A stretch of DNA of 64,000 nucleotides from a bacterium (lineage in GTDB: Bacteria > Electryoneota > RPQS01), in contig JAHDVH010000006.1 of the NCBI GenBank assembly GCA_023382385.1, positions 60,173-124,172 on the forward strand, given 5' to 3'. The translations under genes were made by a program, and so were the position numbers. Under the pieces are notes generated by a model, which was given only the letters and a program-made list of their open reading frames with translations, did no database searches and had not been told where the DNA came from. Positions within the stretch are counted from its first letter, which is position 1. The number at the start of each line of letters is the position of its first letter. Shown here piece by piece: positions 62,005 to 64,000 of the stretch.

Positions 62005-62994
62005 TTATGGTTCTGAATATCCGGCGATCTGGCGGGCCAGTTTACGGCGGGCGGCGGACAAGCGTTCGGTGTTGTGGTTGTTTGTATATATCTCGGTTGT
62101 CTTTGCGGAGGAGTGCCCGAATAGCTGCTGCATGGTCGGGCTGTCTCCGTGAAAAATGTTTCCTCCCTCCTCGCCGGCGGTGTTGCGGAGCCGGTGCGTG
62201 GTAGCCCACTTGGGCAAGTTGGCTCGCCCTGCAAAATACTTGAACTGCCGGCGGGCCGTTGTCTCTGCGAGGCGGCCGGATCCCTCTCCGCGGAGTCGCA
62301 CAAAATAGAGGTCTGTTTCGGTGGACCCTTGCGCAATCCGCCATGTATGATAACGGAGTAAGTGTTCATAAATGGAAACGGACCCGATCCGGCTCTCGTC
62401 GCGAAAAATTTCGACGGTTTGAGGTTGTCCTGTTTTGGTAATTTCCCCGGGGAGATAAAGGGAAAACTGAAACAGTTCAGGATTGTGCAAAACCGAGTTA
62501 GTCGGCAGTTTAAGCAACTCGCCGAGGCGACAGAATCCAAACAATACGGATCCCCACAGTGCAACGTTGCGGGCGGCGCGGATGTCGGATCCGTGGCCGG
62601 CAATTGTCTCGAAGAGTTGGGAGCGTTCCTCTGGCAGAAAAAATCTGCGGGTTGTAAATGGTTTGGGGGTTACAACCAGATCGCGAAGTTGTTCCTTAAG
62701 GAGGTCGCGGTCAGCCGGTGTAAACTGGATACTGGATTCTCCGGCAAGGAACGCCGAGAACTTTGAGACAAATGCTACAGCTTGATTGATTGTGCGCGGT
62801 GCGGCGCCCGCGGCACGCATAGAGAGGAGTCTGTCGATGATCAGATTGACTGAGAGTTGATCTGTGGTTGTGTTTTGGAAAAGCGCGCGCAAGCGCTCCT
62901 CTGTTTTGCGGAGTGTTTCCGCGGCCGGCGGACGTCCCTTGCGGGTCGGCATCAGGCGCCGGCGGTCCATGTAGCGAGTTATGAGAGTTTGCAT
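62005..62994 (-). CDS. tyrosine recombinase/integrase
   Basis: ATG 62994 gives 329 residues, overlapping the upstream gene's end by 16 bp. The N-terminal SAM-like core-binding domain covers about residues 25-130. The catalytic domain has Arg in GFCRLGELLKL, Lys in PGEITKTGQPQ, His-x-x-Arg in TTHRLRNTAGE, His in QLFGHSSAKTTEIYT and the nucleophilic Tyr in the same motif. It recombines specific DNA sites. It is flanked on both sides by GC-rich repeat arrays and 121-bp direct repeats, making those repeats candidate substrates. No excisionase or other mobile genes are seen. Confidence 0.9.
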   Translation of the reverse strand: MQTLITRYMDRRRLMPTRKGRPPAAETLRKTEERLRALFQNTTTDQLSVNLIIDRLLSMRAAGAAPRTINQAVAFVSKFSAFLAGESSIQFTPADRDLLKEQLRDLVVTPKPFTTRRFFLPEERSQLFETIAGHGSDIRAARNVALWGSVLFGFCRLGELLKLPTNSVLHNPELFQFSLYLPGEITKTGQPQTVEIFRDESRIGSVSIYEHLLRYHTWRIAQGSTETDLYFVRLRGEGSGRLAETTARRQFKYFAGRANLPKWATTHRLRNTAGEEGGNIFHGDSPTMQQLFGHSSAKTTEIYTNNHNTERLSAARRKLARQIAGYSEP

Positions 62995-63572
62995 GGTTCT
63001 GTCATGAGGTTTAGATTTGAGAGGATGCGGTGCAAAATTTCGTTGCCGCGGGGTGCTCCTTCTATCCACCAATTGGCATAAGCCTCCCGGCAAACTGTGT
63101 ATTTCAGTACGGCCGTTGCGAGATCATTGTACGTAGTTCGCGCATCGTCGAAAATGCGCTGTATCGCGGCGGGAGAAAAATGCCGCGACGTCAGGACATA
63201 ATTGGTGAGCAGGTAACAGGCTTCGCAGTCGGGCGGAATAGTCTGGCGATCGGGGGGGACAACTCCTAAAGAGCCGACTGTTCCGCAGGTTCCGCAGATC
63301 CTGACCTCGCGTGACGGGGTGAGATAGTGGTAGATCGGATAGCTTATATCGATCATCCCGTCGAAGCCCTCGCCAGCGTAATGCTGCGTAATTTCCTCGA
63401 CCTGTTTGATTGTCGGACCGTCGATCCAATCGACGGAGAGTGATAGTGATCGCGTGGACCGAACTCGAAATTTTTGACCGGGGAATTCGCGCGCAAGTTC
63501 CTTGCGTAGGAGTTTCGCTGCGTCCACGGCGAGGATTGTTTCCTCTCTGGCTGTTTTGTGTGTGTACAACAT
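62979..63572 (-). CDS. LPD29-like domain protein with zinc-ribbon cysteines
   Basis: ATG 63572, preceded by AAAAGAGGCAGCC, gives 197 residues. Residues 15-75 (AAKLLRKELAREFPGQKFRVRSTRSLSLSVDWIDGPTIKQVEEITQHYAGEGFDGMIDI) match the LPD29 pattern found in polyvalent proteins of phages and conjugative elements. Two CxxC pairs (ICGTCG and CEACY) suggest a zinc ribbon at about 93-125. An upstream ATG at 63623 is in frame and lies in the 121-bp repeat. The gene runs into the recombinase with a 16-bp overlap. Its role is unknown. Confidence 0.65.
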   Translation of the reverse strand: MLYTHKTAREETILAVDAAKLLRKELAREFPGQKFRVRSTRSLSLSVDWIDGPTIKQVEEITQHYAGEGFDGMIDISYPIYHYLTPSREVRICGTCGTVGSLGVVPPDRQTIPPDCEACYLLTNYVLTSRHFSPAAIQRIFDDARTTYNDLATAVLKYTVCREAYANWWIEGAPRGNEILHRILSNLNLMTEPCKLS

Positions 63573-63590
63573 GGCTGCCTCTTTTGGGGT

Positions 63591-63711
63591 TGGAAAAATT
63601 GGGTTGATTGCAATACTGACCATGTGCTGATGCTGCACCGCGTCTGGACTGTCACTGTCCCGGGGCGCTACACCGCGGCGCCATCTGACCGCGTCTGGAC
63701 CGTCACTGTCC
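63591..63711. repeat. 121-bp direct repeat, right copy
   Basis: The sequence is near-identical to 61506-61626, same orientation, 2085 bp apart. It ends within the GC-rich array B. Confidence 0.9.
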
Positions 63712-64000
63712 ACGGCACCGGCTGACCGGCTGGACCGTCACTGTCCACGGGCGCTACACCGCGGCGCCGGCTGGACCGTCACCGTCACCGGGCTGGACCG
63801 CGGCGCCGGCTGACCGGATCACTGTCCCCGGCAGACCACGGCTGACCACGGCGCCGGCTGGACCGTCACCGTCACCGGGCTGGACCGCGGCGCCGGCTGA
63901 CCGGATCACTGTCCCCGGCAGACCACGGCTGACCACGGCGCCGGCTGGACGGGATCTACCTGCAGCCGGCTGACCGGCGCCGCGGTGGACGGGATCTACC
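63636..64000. repeat. GC-rich tandem repeat array B (runs off the window)
   Basis: The same motifs as array A occur, with three GTCACTGTCC copies and diverged versions. An 87-bp unit is repeated exactly at 63762-63848 and 63849-63935, with a third copy starting at 63936. Shorter GACGGGATCTACC repeats end the window. Apparent ORFs here are by-products of the repeats. Confidence 0.9.

Noticed and set aside
61869..62603. Long ORF antisense/shifted to the recombinase end
   Set aside because: It overlaps the recombinase in another frame, crosses its terminator and the GC-rich array, and has no domain-like sequence.
63754..63936. ORF coding two 29-residue repeats
   Set aside because: It is only the translation of the 87-bp DNA repeat, with no start signal.
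61328..64000. Integron or diversity-generating retroelement
   Set aside because: No reverse transcriptase is present, the recombinase lacks a visible integron-specific insertion, and repeats do not resemble attC sites.

Overview
The window comes from a Gram-negative (diderm) bacterium. The evidence is a type IV pilus secretin, lipoproteins with lipoboxes, MlaE/MlaF-type lipid transport, a BamA-like barrel protein, and a MurE with the DNPR motif of meso-diaminopimelate-adding enzymes. Secreted subtilases ending in YPNPF-type C-terminal (T9SS/FlgD-like) domains, base composition near 50% GC and a compact dcw cluster suggest a candidate phylum of the FCB superphylum (the Calditrichota/KSB1/Zixibacteria/Electryonea neighbourhood). 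Several promoters fit TTGAC-N17-TATNNT, so housekeeping transcription looks sigma70-like, not of the Bacteroidota -33/-7 type. The phylum assignment is an inference.

Layout. 1-14300 (+): end of an Ig-like surface protein, an outer-membrane barrel, then a type IV pilus locus: three minor-pilin-like genes, a TPR protein, PilT, a PATAN/DUF4388 protein, an MshEN-DnaA-like AAA+ fusion, a PAS pseudo-histidine kinase, a PilM-PilN fusion, a lipoprotein, PilO, PilP-like and a short secretin. 14600-20082 (+): two tandem paralogous secreted subtilases. 20153-38558 (-): an M42 aminopeptidase, then the dcw cluster, transcribed mraZ-(STAS-like)-rsmH-ftsL-ftsI-murE-murF-mraY-murD-ftsW-murG-murC-murB-ftsQ-ftsA-ftsZ, with a clear MraZ operator and promoter. 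38829-41199 (+): a MacA/MacB-like adaptor-permease pair. 41300-49849 (-): mlaF, mlaE, a metalloprotease-propeller-barrel protein, a MerR-HTH/receiver regulator with a palindromic operator, a tiny tatA, and a secreted endonuclease. 50062-60311 (+): hsp20-lon, comF, a 1410-residue subtilase, coaE and an S9 peptidase. 60355-60780 (-): a lipoprotein. 61223: tRNA-Gly(CCC). 61330-64000: a compositionally foreign end made of GC-rich tandem repeats around a tyrosine recombinase and an LPD29-type protein.

How the genes work together. PilM-PilN, PilO and PilP form the alignment complex linking the inner-membrane motor to the secretin, while PilT powers retraction. The three genes after pilT have regulator-like domains but look catalytically or ligand-binding degenerate in places, so they may form a lineage-specific control module for the motor. 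The dcw genes make the peptidoglycan precursor and build the division septum, mostly with 1-4 bp overlaps that imply translational coupling. hsp20 and lon are coupled proteostasis genes.

Most unusual parts: (1) the pilT-PATAN-MshEN/DnaA-pseudokinase module; (2) the repeat-bounded recombinase cassette at the right end; (3) the MerR-receiver regulator with a perfect 11+3+11 palindrome on its own promoter; (4) the metalloprotease-propeller-barrel fusion.
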